NCBI RefSeq assembly: GCF_047511655.1
Contig: NC_133397.1
Span: 46,452,001-46,516,000, forward strand
Direction: 5' to 3'
Source: Castor canadensis
Lineage: Eukaryota; Chordata; Mammalia; Rodentia; Castoridae
Length of the DNA: 64,000 nt
Under the pieces are notes generated by a model, which saw only the letters and a program-made list of their open reading frames with translations, had not been told where the DNA came from and made no database searches. Within the stretch, counting starts at the first letter, position 1; each line of letters starts with the position of its first letter. This document shows positions 24,711 to 36,325 of this stretch, piece by piece. Position numbers and translations under genes: made by a program.

Positions 24711-24830
24711 AAATAAAATTCTAAAAGTGAAAAGAAGTTTAAGTAAATTTCCAAAGGTCACAGAGCTAGTAAGTGGCAGAGCCAGAATTCAAACTCAGAT
24801 CCATCTGACCCCCGAACGTCTGTGTGTGGG

Positions 24831-25425
24831 GACAGGTGTTTGCTAAAGCCACAGCAGCCAAAAACTAATTATCAACTAAAGGATGAGTCACATGGCGTGA
24901 CTAAGAATCACATGACAGCAGCTTCATTTCTCAACATGAAAGATTTTAGCTAAAGAGGCTAATGTTCATGTAAACCAAGAGCACTAAAATAGCTAGTGCT
25001 TTTATGTGAATCAAACCTTTTGTTAGTGCAAGAAATCTTTTATAACTGTCTGAAATGTAGCAATGATAAATGGACTAGGATCAGAGCATCAAAGACAAGT
25101 ACCATCAAGAGCACAGCTGATACCAGACCAGCTAGTCTGACTCCAAGTCTAGGGTTCTTTAAACTCTAATCCCCATGCAGCCTAAAGAAAACTAATTTTC
25201 TAACATCTTCACTATTTTCCACACCACTGAAGTTAACCCATCATCTTAAATTTTAGTTTAAGTTTAGGTTAATTAAAGTTTTAAAAACCTTGTCAAACTA
25301 TAGTGTTTCAAAATGCCAAATAAAAAAGAAAAATAGTTACCTGATTTTGTGCCTAAAACCTGAGTCTAAGGAAAGATAGGCATTTTCTTAAACTAAAAGT
25401 TAGGGACCCTCTATTATAAATAAAA
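24831..25425. other. ASB3 intron DNA, unassigned
   Basis: No gene, exon or repeat seen. Confidence 0.45.
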
Positions 25426-25429
25426 TAGC

Positions 25430-25515
25430 TGGGAGTATAGCTCAAGTGGTAGAGGGCCTACCTAGCAAGTTTGAAGGCCTGAGTTCAAACCCTAGTAATG
25501 CCAAAAAAAAAAAAA
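25430..25515 (+). mobile_element. tRNA-derived SINE
   Basis: gctgggagtatagctcaagt start, then gagttcaaaccctagtaatg and an A13 tail. Confidence 0.8.
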
Positions 25516-25639
25516 AGAGTAATAAATAATAAAATTACAGCAGCATCTATAGTGTTTAGTACCTTTATTTCCAAAGTAGTTTTATACCCATATATTGATA
25601 AATTTTAACCTTTTCCGTAAACTCAGAGGAATCACTGTT

Positions 25640-26125
25640 TGAATCTAGAATGTCCCCCAAAGTCCATATGTTAATGGTTCCATCCCCAGAGTGACACTAT
25701 TAAAAGACAGTAGGAACTTCAGGAGTTGAGACCTACAGGAGGAGTTGAGACCACTGGAGGATGCCCTAGTAAAGGACTGTGGGAAGATGAATATCATCAA
25801 AGTATATCATATGTGTGTATGGAAATATCACAATGAATCTCCTCTACATTGTACTATTAATATGTGCTAATAAAAATGTGGAGAATAAAAAGGACTGTGG
25901 GAGTCTGGCCACTTCCTCTCTCTTTTGCTTCCTGGCCATGAGGTGAGTGGTTTTATTCTTCCACATTCCTGCCATGATGTGCTGCCTTGCCACAGGCTCA
26001 AAGGCAACAGGGCTAACCAATCATGGACAGGAACCTCCAAAACTGTAGGCACAAATGAGCACTTTCTCTTTATAAGTTAATTATCTCTGGTATTTGCTAC
26101 AGTGATAGAAAGCTGACTAGCATAC
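25640..26125 (+). mobile_element. MaLR-like LTR, interrupted by an L1 tail
   Basis: Starts gtttgaatctagaatgtccc and ends tatctctggtatttgctaca then gatagaaagctgactagcat. Its middle is split by a 104-bp L1 3' tail at 25785-25888 flanked by a target-site duplication. Confidence 0.6.
25785..25888 (+). mobile_element. Short L1 3' tail with 14-bp target-site duplication
   Basis: Terminal L1 sequence (tatcacaatgaatctcctct, atgtgctaataaaaatgtgg) flanked by aaaggactgtggga at 25771-25784 and 25889-25902. Confidence 0.85.
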
Positions 26126-26384
26126 TGTTCTTAATTGTAAGATGAGAAAACAGCAAAGGGAACACTGGAGGAATGAGCAGGGGTATGTATGGAAAGCATG
26201 CTCAAACTGCAAATGCCACCATTTTTCAAAGGTGTGAAAAGGTTGACTATGTTCACCTATCAAACATAAGGAAGCTCTCCTCCCATGAAGATCAGGAACA
26301 ATAACTGAACTGTTAATGGGAAGTCACCTGAAAGCAAATGATCAAACCATGCATACTTTCAACACTAATTCAGAGTTATTACAT

Positions 26385-26460
26385 AGGGCAGAGTGCTTGC
26401 CTAGCATGTGAGAAGCCCTGGGTTCAATCCCTAGCATACAAAAATAAAGAAATAAATAAA
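26385..26460 (+). mobile_element. ID/tRNA-type SINE (5'-truncated)
   Basis: gcagagtgcttgcctagcat then gggttcaatccctagcatac and A-rich tail. Confidence 0.65.
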
Positions 26461-26706
26461 CAAAATAAAACAAAATGAATACATAAACCACATCCCTAAT
26501 ACATCATCGGCATTTGGCAGTTTCACTTTTTTAAGTTACAGCATGGACTTAAAGATATACATGAAGCAAGGTGAGTATATAACTTCTCTATACTTTTACT
26601 GTATTTTCATATCTTTCAGTTGTTTCACCCACATCTAATTCAACTTCTATTTCTGTTCAGTGTTCATCTTTATTAAGTCTTTTTAAGGCATTCAGCTGTA
26701 AGTCAG

Positions 26707-26830
26707 CTGCTATGGTATACACGTGTAGTTCCAGCTACTCCAGAGGCTTGGGCAGGATTGCTTTAAATCTAAGAGTTCAAGGCCAACCTAGGCAACTTAG
26801 CAAGAGCCCACCTCAAAAAGCAAACAAAAA
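26707..26830 (+). mobile_element. B1-type SINE
   Basis: gtatacacgtgtagttccag, then ttcaaggccaacctaggcaa and A-rich tail. Confidence 0.65.
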
Positions 26831-28865
26831 AGAAGCATTAAACTGTGCCATAATAGAAACAATTATTTTCTTTTCACACTCATATTCACTGATTTATGCA
26901 ATTTAAATTATTTAATTACAATAATATGCACAAATGTAATAAATTTTCAAAAACAAACACAGCTGATTTTTAGTAAGCATACAACTCAGTTGGTAGGGAT
27001 AAGTATGCTGGCATTCTAGAGAACAGCTTACCAGCTGCAAACACTGAGCATGCCATGGGCACAGTCAGATGGGCTTGACAGAGGAAATGACAAGACTGGT
27101 AATCCAGTTGTCAGTGTTGGGTTAAAACAAAGAGAGTTAAGAGAATGTCCACTTATGTTCAGTTAGAGTTTAATATGTATCTGTCAAGTGAAATCTCTTT
27201 ATTCTGCATGTTCTTGTAATGTGACTATTTTTTACATATCCAGAAGGAAGATAAAGGATGGCTGTGTAACCAATAGGAAAGCTGCCTACTCAGGAACACA
27301 GGATCCTAATGCTATCCCAGTTTCTTGGTTTGACATACTACATGGACTCAAAACTCCTGGGGCTGGCTGGGGAAGACTTCCTCTGGCTGGTCCTAGCCTC
27401 CTGCAGTGCTGACAAGCCTTCCCAGGTTAGCAGACTACACCACTGAAGCCCTATCTTTACAGCTTAATAAGGCATGTGTGTATGCTAGTATGTGTGTGGA
27501 AGCATAACTACATGTGACCAAGTTAGATTGGAGCAGTACATTTATAAGGGCAAGTTCACATGATTTGCCAACCTGACACCACATATCAACACCATAGCGC
27601 TCCTGTTAACTAGATCCAAATGATTTGACTCCAAGTCAAGGGTTTTCAAAGCTGTGAAAAGCCCAAAATGTTTTTCTACATCTTCTAAACCACCAAAACT
27701 ACCATAAGTTTCAGAAGATCTACTTATTGTTTTTTTAAAGGAAAGGTGTAGTTACTTCAAATATTAGTTCAAATTGTAATTTTGGTTTTCCTCCTGAGAG
27801 CATAATAGGTTGCTGGCTTAATGAACAACTAGAGGTATGAACTGTGTTCAACTGAACTGATACAGTCTTTCACCGGTATATTATTAGTATAGAAAATACT
27901 ATACCCATTAGTGACATTTTAGTTTAAGATGCTAGTGACTACCAGGGGAATTTTATAACCATACACGCAATATTTCAAAGCACACAAAATTCCTATGAAT
28001 GTTTTAGTGATGCACAGTATTTCCAGATATGTTGCCACTATGCTGATAAATCAAGATATTCCTTGAATGTATAATATAAAAAGGCCACAGAAGCTGTAGG
28101 TAAAGCACACTTTCAAGGAAACCTACAAAAACTAGATAGGAATTTGTTAAAGAATTCTTTGTGTTCTTAGATTATAGCCCTAGAAAACAATGACGAAACC
28201 AGGCTATGCTTTTAACTCACTTTTCTGATTCAACTATTTTCCATTTAGTATGTTCAATGCTATTTATCTATAGATCTATTAACAGATAAGCAACCTTTAA
28301 TCTTTCATTCCTATATAGAATTCTTCAATTTTGTTCATTTTTGTATGTACTGATAGAGCAATCAAAACAGGCTACATGCTATATGAAGTCTTCTTAAAAT
28401 CAAAGGCAGACACAACAACCAAATTCAACCCCACAATTCTTAGTTCATTACTGACACCAACATTTACAGTAACAAGGATTATATCTACGTCATATACAAC
28501 CAATATATTTTCCACAACTATTCATCCTTCTGCTGCACCCCCTCCATGCCAGTGGTCAAAGTCTGCCTGCACTACATTTCTTTGTACTGTTTTTCACATC
28601 AAAGGTACTCATTTGACTTCTAGACCTATTGTACTTCCTCCATTTTATTTTCATCAATTATATACTGTCTTTCAGGTTGGTTTCTATCCTTTTGATTCCA
28701 ATTTTTCCTAATTACTTATATAGTCATTATCTCTTCCCCACTGATTATAGCTAAAATCACTAGAGAAAATGCAAAAAAACAACTACCTGAGAACTGGGAA
28801 AATAACTAATAGATAACTGGGGCAGAAAGTAAAAACTTGGAAGAATGACCAGAATAGTGCAATAA
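26831..28865. other. ASB3 last-intron DNA, unassigned
   Basis: No exon, RNA or repeat recognised. The 126-codon plus-strand ORF at 28331-28711 has no domain I recognise. Confidence 0.4.
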
Positions 28866-28869
28866 ATGG

Positions 28870-29000
28870 GATAAGTGGAAAGGCACCATCCAGTAGTAAG
28901 AGCTGTGCTGGAGTTGACGAGTTACTACTGGCTAATTGTGTGACCTTAGACATGCACTCAAGTTTCCCCTCTATAAAATGAGCATAATGACACCTTCTTG
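28870..29000 (+). mobile_element. MIR-family SINE fragment
   Basis: gctaattgtgtgaccttaga and cccctctataaaatgagcat are MIR core and 3' blocks. Confidence 0.6.
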
Positions 29001-29017
29001 TATCAAAAGGTAGTTAT

Positions 29018-29135
29018 TAGCCGGGCACCGGTGGCTCATGCCTTTAAGTTTATGTGGCCTGGGCATGGTAGCACACATGGTAAGTTCCAGGTCAGTCTGG
29101 GTATGAGAGACCCTATCTCAAAACAACAACAAATT
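29018..29135 (+). mobile_element. B1-type SINE
   Basis: tagccgggcaccggtggctc start, agagaccctatctcaaaaca end. Confidence 0.75.
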
Positions 29136-29499
29136 ATATGCAGGTTTTCAACTGCAGGAGTGGGAAGGCCAGGGCCTTCCACTATACTGGCCCTAGTATT
29201 GGTATTGGTCACCAAAGTATCGGTCACGTTTACCTCTTTCACTCTCAAGGGAGCTGTTGTCCATGTACTTGTAACAAGGAATCTTTCCTTCTAGTCTTGT
29301 TGAGTCTGCTAAGAAGCTAGATGGTAACAGATACTAGCTTTTTCATGATTCTTATTTACAACATGAACCTAGTTAATCTCCTACAGTCTATCTTTATTAC
29401 TAGATTTAAGAGGTTAGACTTGAAGATTTTAGGTTTTAGTGTTTTTGGTTTTTAGTGAGAAACTTAACTAAACATTTTTTATAAGAGTCTACCTTCCCA

Positions 29500-29640
29500 C
29501 TTTTTTTTAAATCATATTATTGCTGTATTGGGAGTACATTGTGACATTTAAAAAAGTTCTTACAATATATCATAGTTGAATTCACCCCCTCCATCATTCT
29601 CCTTTATCCCCCCGCTCCCTATCTGCCCACTTATAATTTC
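29500..29640 (-). mobile_element. L1 3' tail fragment
   Basis: Plus strand ttgggagtacattgtgacat then cccctccatcattctccttt: minus-strand copy of the L1 3'UTR C/G-rich tract. Confidence 0.55.
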
Positions 29641-30439
29641 TCTTTCACAGAGCCTGAATAACCACATTTTTATGATTCTTTAAATTTTACTTTATATAGT
29701 TCATGTGCAGTTTATATTGTTCATCATTTTGGAAGAAAGACCTGAATGAAAAGATTAGTAGGAAGTTTATAGGATCGCACCTGAAAACAGTGAAGAATCA
29801 ATAGATTGGTTCTCTATAGGGATATCTTTTAAACGGTTGCATTAATTTTAATTGTAACAATTTCTAAATGAACTACTTTACAAATAGAACCTGCAAATCT
29901 TGAAGGTAGAATAAATCAAGGGAAATTTTTATTCGTTTGATTTCAGAGACAACATCATAACTCTGGGTAGCTCTTCATTGCTATTTACTATACTTAAAAT
30001 GGATGTTTGAAATTCAGAAAAAAATTTTCTTTTTGTCTTAAATGGGATATAGCTGTCCCAAGCGGTCTATCTGCAAACATATCCAATTCAGCAGTTAAGT
30101 AGGAAGAATGAAATGGGCTTTCCAACAACCTTGGTCACCTACTACTTCAGACATGTAAAAAACCCTCTGTTTTAATTGCTCTAAGGCAACAATTTGTCCT
30201 CTTTTAGTTTATCAACAGACTGCTGATAACTTTAAAAGAATTTTAACAGCAAAATGTCCCAGTAAAGGTGGCTGCAACCAGAGTAATAGGAATTTCCCTG
30301 CAAAATAAAAACAAAGAACTTAGATAAGAAGAAGCTGGGTAAAGCTAAAGTTGTAAGTGCATAGGTGGTGCCTTTTTAAAATTATGAGTTAGCAACAAAT
30401 TTCTCATTTAAAAAAATAGAAACCATCAGTATGTATACA
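29641..30439. other. ASB3 last-intron DNA, unassigned
   Basis: No exon or repeat recognised. Confidence 0.4.
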
Positions 30440-30750
30440 CTTAAAAAAATGAAGGACAGGAAGGTAAAACAGGTCCTGTCCAAGGTGGGTCCTGTCCAGT
30501 AGGAGTGAGAAGGATAAACAGAGAGGGTGAAGGATGTCAAATATGGTAGATGTATTCATGTATAAAATACATGTGTATGAAATTTGTGTATGAAAACAGA
30601 ACAATGAAACTTGTTGAAATTGTTTTAAGAAGATGGGGGGGTTGAAGGGTGAATCTATTTAAGATACATTGTCAGCAGATATGTAAATGTCACACTGTAT
30701 CCCCCCTTGTACAACTATTATATGCAAATAAAATAAAAAATAGAGAAAAA
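30440..30750 (+). mobile_element. L1 3' tail fragment
   Basis: aaaacaggtcctgtccaagg at the start and cacactgtatcccccttg-type end (tcacactgtatccccccttg), then atgcaaataaaataaaaaat. Confidence 0.65.
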
Positions 30751-30839
30751 AATCCCTAAATCTGGCTCTTACATCTAGTAAATCTTGGTCTTACAATCTG
30801 CCCTTCCCACTAGATTTAAGAGCCAGACTTGGTTTTTGT

Positions 30840-31070
30840 TTTGTTTTTAAATTTTTTATTAGCATAAATTAATTTTATGAAGAGGTTTCATTATGTTTAC
30901 ATGTATATAATGTACTTTAATCAAATCCACCCAACAATACTACTCTTTCTTAACCATCCTCCTTCCTCATCTGTCCTTTTTACAGGTTTTGGTGGGTTTC
31001 ACTGTGTTACTTTCATACATATATATAATGCACTTCCATAATATTCATCCCCTGTCACCCTGTTTTTGTT
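30840..31070 (-). mobile_element. L1 3' tail fragment
   Basis: Plus strand ttttttattagcataaatta then gaggtttcattatgtttaca: the reverse of the terminal block seen at 18528-19195. Confidence 0.6.
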
Positions 31071-31407
31071 TTTTAAATAATAAATATATAGCTAACTTAA
31101 AAACAAGGCACAAATCTGTGCCAGAGTTGTGAAAGTCCACAATATAGCTGATGTGTGAGAGGCTGAAAATTTCCCACTTGACAAATGGAAGGTCATTTGT
31201 CCAATTTTTGAAGATGTCTTTAATGGTTAAAAGATGAGCAGGAAGGCATGGGCTGTATGGCATCTCCAACGTTTGTAAAGGGCTTCAAAAGATGGAGAAA
31301 ATGTTCTCCAGAGATGGATACTAATGGCATACTAATGGAGCTAGGGGCCTCAACATTATCTAAAAGCTTACTAACAGTGGCCAACATGCAAGAGGCAGTC
31401 TCTCAAA

Positions 31408-31505
31408 TTTTTTTTATTTTATTTTTGTTTCTTGCAGTGCTGCAGATTGAACCCAGATCCTTGAGCATGCTAAGGAAGCACTATCACTGAACTATATCCT
31501 CCGTC
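31408..31505 (-). mobile_element. ID-type SINE
   Basis: T-rich tail, then gtgctgcagattgaacccag and actgaactatatcctcc on the plus strand. Preceded by possible tail of the same element. Confidence 0.7.
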
Positions 31506-31509
31506 TATT

Positions 31510-31600
31510 TCAATTACCATATGTTAATTGTAAAAAGTAATGGGTTTCATTATGACATTTTATACATGAATATAAGATACTTCTTTCAAAATAATTTTTG
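31510..31600 (-). mobile_element. Old L1 3' tail fragment
   Basis: tgggtttcattatgacattt resembles the terminal block at 30840-31070. Short and diverged. Confidence 0.4.
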
Positions 31601-32097
31601 TAAATATATTGACAAGGTAGAAGTTGAAGGAAGTGACAAGAAAGTTGTTGAAGAAAGTAAGACTATTATACATGTAGAGAGGTAATTAGAGTACTTTCAG
31701 AGCTCCTCCCCAACTAATGTCAAAATCTCAGCATGCTTCTGCTTTCTAGAAATTCTGCAACTCAAAATCCAGGGAAGAGAGTAAGTCCAGATGACCAACA
31801 TGAAAAAATAAGTGTCAAAAAAATGGAAGAGAAAAGGGATGTAATAAGCACCTTGAACTACAGAAAAGAAGAAAATCTTAATCTGATTTGAAACTCAGGC
31901 ATCTAGGCAAACTGTTTCTTCAAAGACTTACTAAAATTCCAGTATTGGAATGGCTCCTACTATCTGCAGAAGAGGAAACACTGCAACATTCCCTGAGAGA
32001 CCAATTTAAGTAGGAGGAAGTACGTAGGCTTTTCCTAAGTAATTTGTAATAAGGTTAAAAAGACTACCTAGGGTAAGGTTAAAAACTTTCTTCTGAG

Positions 32098-32198
32098 CAA
32101 GGAATAATGGTGCACATCTGTAATCCCAGCACTCAAGAGGCTGAGGCAGGAGGATTGTGAGTTCAAGACCAGCCTGGGCTAATAAGAGATCCCAATTT
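32098..32198 (+). mobile_element. B1-type SINE
   Basis: gtgcacatctgtaatcccag, gaggctgaggcaggaggatt and ttcaagaccagcctgggcta: well-preserved 7SL-derived copy whose tail was then hit by an L1 insertion. Confidence 0.85.
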
Positions 32199-32214
32199 AA
32201 AAAACGGGGTATAG

Positions 32215-32307
32215 GGTGGTGGCAGGGGGGAGAAATGAACCAAGCCTTGTATGCACATATGAATAATAAAAGAAAAATGAAAAAATAAATAAATAAATAA
32301 ATAAAAT
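32215..32307 (+). mobile_element. 93-bp L1 3' tail with 16-bp target-site duplication
   Basis: Insert aaccaagccttgtatgcaca to an (AAAT)n tail, flanked by aaaaaacggggtatag at 32199-32214 and 32308-32323. Its sequence is the reverse complement of the L1 end at 34355-34420. Confidence 0.9.
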
Positions 32308-32351
32308 AAAAAACGGGGTATAGAGGAGAGCTTCTTCTGATAACACAAGTC

Positions 32352-32560
32352 ACTATGGGCCAGGATCTCTTAGTTTTGGCACTGTTGACATCTGCAACTT
32401 ATAAATCTTTGTCATTGGAGGCTGTCCTGTGTACTGTACAATGTTCAGTTGCACCCTTGGCCTCTATCCCCTAGATGGCAATAGCATTCCATGAGTTGTG
32501 ACAATACAATCTGTTTGCAGACATAGCCAAATGTCCCCTGGGGGCAAAATCCTACCCACC
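32352..32560 (+). mobile_element. MER5A-like hAT DNA transposon
   Basis: Blocks ggctgtcctgtgtactgtac, ttggcctctatcccctagat and ccaaatgtcccctgggggca follow the MER5A consensus order that I know. Confidence 0.75.
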
Positions 32561-32565
32561 ACATA

Positions 32566-32700
32566 CATACACACACACACACACACATGCACACGCACAC
32601 GTGCGCACACACATACACACACAAACACACGTGCACACGCACATGTGCGCACACACACGCACACGTGCGCACACACATACACACACACACACACACACAC
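32566..32700. repeat. Long AC-rich alternating tract with CACGTGCGC modules
   Basis: About 135 bp of alternating purine-pyrimidine DNA; acacacgtgcacacgcacat-like blocks repeat. The Cys/Val-rich minus-strand and Thr/His-rich plus-strand ORFs are artefacts of it. Confidence 0.95.
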
Positions 32701-34330
32701 ATTATACTTCTGTGAATGAAACCTAACAAACAGCTGCCAAGCTTAACTCTCTCTTGGTAAGTAATACTCCCAAACTACCTTACCTCCTGAACCAGAAAAC
32801 AAAAAGAACAGAAGGATTAGCAGGAAAAATGACATGTTCAATTTTGGATATGTCAAAATATGGGATGCCAAGTGAAGATGTCCAAGTGGTAGTTGTATAT
32901 ATGGAACTAGAATCAAGAAATGAAGCTATAGAAATAAACCAGAAAAGCATTAGCTACGTTAATGCCTCAGAGAAAGACTTCTACAAATCATCAGCCAACA
33001 TAAAATCCTCATAAGAGATGATGATAATTACTACACAAGCTCTACTTAGTGCCTAATTAAACAAGAAGTCCTTCATGGATTTAGTCTATCATGGAGTAAA
33101 ATACTCATGCACTATTTGTACCTTCATCTGGACCAACTTGCCATATGTTAAGGTCTTCTGAGTAAACTCTCACATATCTTTACTAATTGAAATGCTGCAA
33201 TAATTTTCCCATTTGGCATATGCTCCCTGTTTTGACTCTTTGTTCCCAAATCTATTGCCCCATATTGGGTCTTCTGAATGGCCCCTTGTTCTCTTCTGCA
33301 GCAGATACATAATTAGCAAAAGCAGATGCAATTCTCAACATTAAGAATTACATACAAGTGAGCTTTCCAACATTAACATTAAGAAATTCTGTACTGGAAA
33401 GCTCAGAGACTCTAAAGAGGATACTTCTTTCCTTCAGCAGAAACCTCTGTCTGAATACACCTCAGTTCAAGAGCATATTTTCTGAAATATCTGTTTTGGA
33501 TTGAGAAAATCTACTTAAATGTAATTTTCTAAGAAATTAGAAAACATTTCTATATATGCATAAGTTCACTTGTTAAAAAACTATTCAAAATGTTTTATGA
33601 AGAGTCTGCATTTTATGTAAAAGTAGCAATGAAGAAACAATTTTCCTAATTTCAGACACATAATCTGGTTAACAAAACATAGTCAAAGTAAAATAAATCT
33701 GAATAAGCAAATGGGGATACTTTGCATATGTGATGTTTACTTTAAACTGGCTTTCTTGTGCTAAATCTTCTCCTACTGCATGCTTTTTAATTGTTTTAAC
33801 CACCTTAAAAATGTTTTAATAAGTGAAAGTAAGTTGAAATTTTGTTTTAGAATAGTGATTTAAAATACCAATCAATTCACAATTTTTATTCAGCTCACCT
33901 CCATTGCTATGCCAACACACTGCATACAATCAGTAAGGATACATATAAATAAGGTATGATAACATTTCCTTTTAAAGATGATAAAGTGTTACAGAGAAAA
34001 CATAAATCCATGCAAATTTCAGAAAGAATTAAGTTTAGCATTCTTCTGACCATAATTAAAATAAGCAAATTTGTAGGGTTCACTCTTGTTTACATAATTT
34101 TTATTAAAGTAAAAGGATATTATTAAATAAAAATATCAGTAAACATCTGCTTTTCTTTATACTTAGGCTAAACTTACAAAATCAAAATGATTTTTATTGA
34201 AGGAAATTACTATCCTGCTTACAGTCTTTCCGCACATAACAAATGAAAATTATGTCCAACTTACTACTGTTCTCCAACAATCACTAAAATTACAACACTG
34301 AGAAACAACGGGGAAAAGTAGTGAAGTGTG
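32701..34330. other. ASB3 last-intron DNA, unassigned
   Basis: AT-rich, no exon, RNA or confident repeat. An 86-codon ORF at 32754-33014 has no recognisable domain. Confidence 0.4.
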
Positions 34331-34341
34331 TTTAAAAATTG

Positions 34342-36175
34342 TTCTTTCTTTTTTTTTTTTCATTTTTCTTTTATTATTCATATGTGCATACAAGGCTTGG
34401 TTCATTTCTCCCCCCTGCCCCCACCCCCTCCCTTACCACCCACCCTGCCCCCTCCCTCTCCCACCACCCCCTTAATACCCGGCAGAAACTATTTTGCCCT
34501 TATCTCTAATTTTGTTGAAGAGAGTATAAGCAATAATAGGAAGGAACAAGGGGTTTTGCTGGTTGAGATAAGGATAGCTATACAGGGCATTGACTCACAT
34601 TGATTTCCTGTGCGTGGGTGTTACCTTCTAGGTTAATTCTTTTTCATCTAACCTTTTCTCTAGTACCTGTTCCCCTTTTCCTATTGGCCTCAGTTGCTTT
34701 AAGGTATCTGCTTTAGTTTCTCTGCATTAAGGGCAATAAATGCTAGCTAGTTTTTTAGGTGTCTTCCCTATCCTCACCCCTTCCTTGTGTGCTCTCGCTT
34801 TTATCATGTGCTCATAGTCCAATCCCCTTGTTGTGTTTGCCCTTGATCTAATGTCCACATATGAGGGAGAACATACGATTTTTGGTCTTTTGGGCCAGGC
34901 TAACCTCACTCAGAATGATGTTCTCCAATTCCATCCACTTACCAGCGAATGATAACATTTCGTTCTTCTTCATGGCTGCATAAAATTCCATTGTGTATAG
35001 ATACCACATTTTCTTAATCCATTCGTCAGTGGTGGGGCATCTTGGCTGTTTCCATAACTTGGCTATTGTGAATAGTGCCGCAATAAACATGGATGTGCAG
35101 GTGCCTCTGGAGTAACAGTCTTTTGGGTATATCCCCAAGAGCGGTATTGCTGGATCAAATGGTAGATCGATGTCCAGCTTTTTAAGTAGCCTCCAAATAT
35201 TTTTCCAGAGTGGTTGTACTAGTCTACATTCCCATCAACAGTGTAAGAGGGTTCCTTTTTCCCCGCATCCTCGCCAACACCTGTTGTTCGTGGTGTTGCT
35301 GATGATGGCTATTCTAACAGGGGTGAGGTGGAATCTTAGCATGGTTTTAATTTGCATTTCCTTTATTGCTAGAGATGGTGAGCATTTTTTCATGTGTTTT
35401 CTGGCCATTTGAATTTCTTCTTTTGAGAAAGTTCTGTTTAGTTCACGTGCCCATTTCTTTATTGGTTCATTAGTTTTGGGAGAATTTAGTTTTTTAAGTT
35501 CCCTGTATATTCTGGTTATCAGTCCTTTGTCTGATGTATAGTTGGCAAATATTTTCTCCCACTCTGTGGGTGTTCTCTTTAGTTTAGAGACCATTTCTTT
35601 TGATGAACAGAAGCTTTTTAGTTTTATGAGGTCCCATTTATCTATACTATCTCTTAGTTGCTGTGCTGCTGGGGTTTCATTGAGAAAGTTCTTACCTATA
35701 CCTACTAACTCCAGAGTATTTCCTACTCTTTCTTGTATCAGCTTAAGAGTTTGTGGTCTGATATTAAGATCCTTGATCCATTTTGAGTTAATCTTGGTAT
35801 AGGGTGATATACATGGATCTAGTTTCAGTTTTTTGCAGACTGCTAACCAGTTTTCCCAGCAGTTTTTGTTGAAGAGGCTGCTATTTCTCCATCGTATATT
35901 TTTAGCTCCTTTGTCAAAGACAAGTTGGTTATAGTTGTGTGGCTTCATATCTGGGTCCTCTATTCTGTTCCACTGGTCTTCATGTCTGTTTTTTTGCCAG
36001 TACCATGCTGTTTTTATCGTTATTGCTTTGTAATATAGTTTGAAGTCAGGTATTGTGATACCTCCTGCATTGTTCTTTTGACTGAGTATTGCCTTGGCTA
36101 TTCGTGGCCTCTTGTGTTTCCATATAAATTTAACAGTAGATTTTTCAATCTCTTTAATGAATGTCATTTAACCAA
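34342..36175 (-). mobile_element. 5'-truncated L1 (minus), same strand as ASB3
   Basis: Minus-strand L1 with the C-terminal part of ORF2, the 3'UTR with its G-rich tract (plus-strand C-rich 34410-34475) and an A-tail (T-run at 34350-34361). The 5' break at about 36175 touches plus-strand L1 3' sequence. It is much better preserved than the L1s at 1-7340. Confidence 0.9.
34850..36167 (-). pseudogene. L1 ORF2 C-terminal fragment
   Basis: An uninterrupted minus-strand frame of 310 codons (36167-35235) encodes the part of ORF2p after the reverse transcriptase core ([47 protein letters not shown]). A TGA follows directly, after which the same frame resumes ([11 protein letters not shown]; then 35138-34850 with M-E-F-Y-A-A-M-K-K-N-E and F-S-L-I-C-G-H). 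So a single stop separates two otherwise open halves. The cysteine motif C-x-x-C...H-C region is at the end of the first half. No promoter or endonuclease: it cannot move on its own. Confidence 0.88.
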
Positions 36176-36325
36176 AGGCCATATGTTTTCTCTCATGTGT
36201 GGAATACAGGCCAAATACAAATACAAGCAATACTATTTATATTCATAGAAATATATACAAAGCATGTATCCAAAAGTGGAACTGGTAGAGAAGACCAACG
36301 GATGAGGAAAAAAGAAGGAAAGAAA
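36176..36325 (+). mobile_element. Plus-strand L1 3' sequence, left of provirus
   Basis: catatgttttctctcatgtg then gtggaatacaggcc corresponds to the L1 segment at 18888-18915. The provirus LTR begins right after ...aagaaa at 36325; the L1 resumes at 40532. Confidence 0.7.

Larger units (their letters stand above)
24405..24830 (-). mobile_element. MIR-family SINE, split by two younger SINEs
   Basis: Plus strand: gcatttattgagtgccttct and ttcatt-aatcctc at 24412-24488, and caaaggtcacagagctagta, gtggcagagccagaattcaa at 24752-24800. Between the two halves sit an ID-type SINE and a tRNA-type SINE. ASB3 last intron. Confidence 0.65.

Noticed and set aside
28331..28711. 126-codon plus-strand ORF
   Set aside because: Ser/Thr-rich composition typical of AT-rich DNA, no domain, antisense in an ASB3 intron; likely chance.
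32281..32310. CRISPR-like or other spaced repeats
   Set aside because: Only simple (AAAT)n of an L1 tail; no spaced direct repeats anywhere in the window.
32445..32729. Cys/Val-rich and Thr/His-rich ORFs
   Set aside because: Translations of the AC microsatellite on both strands.
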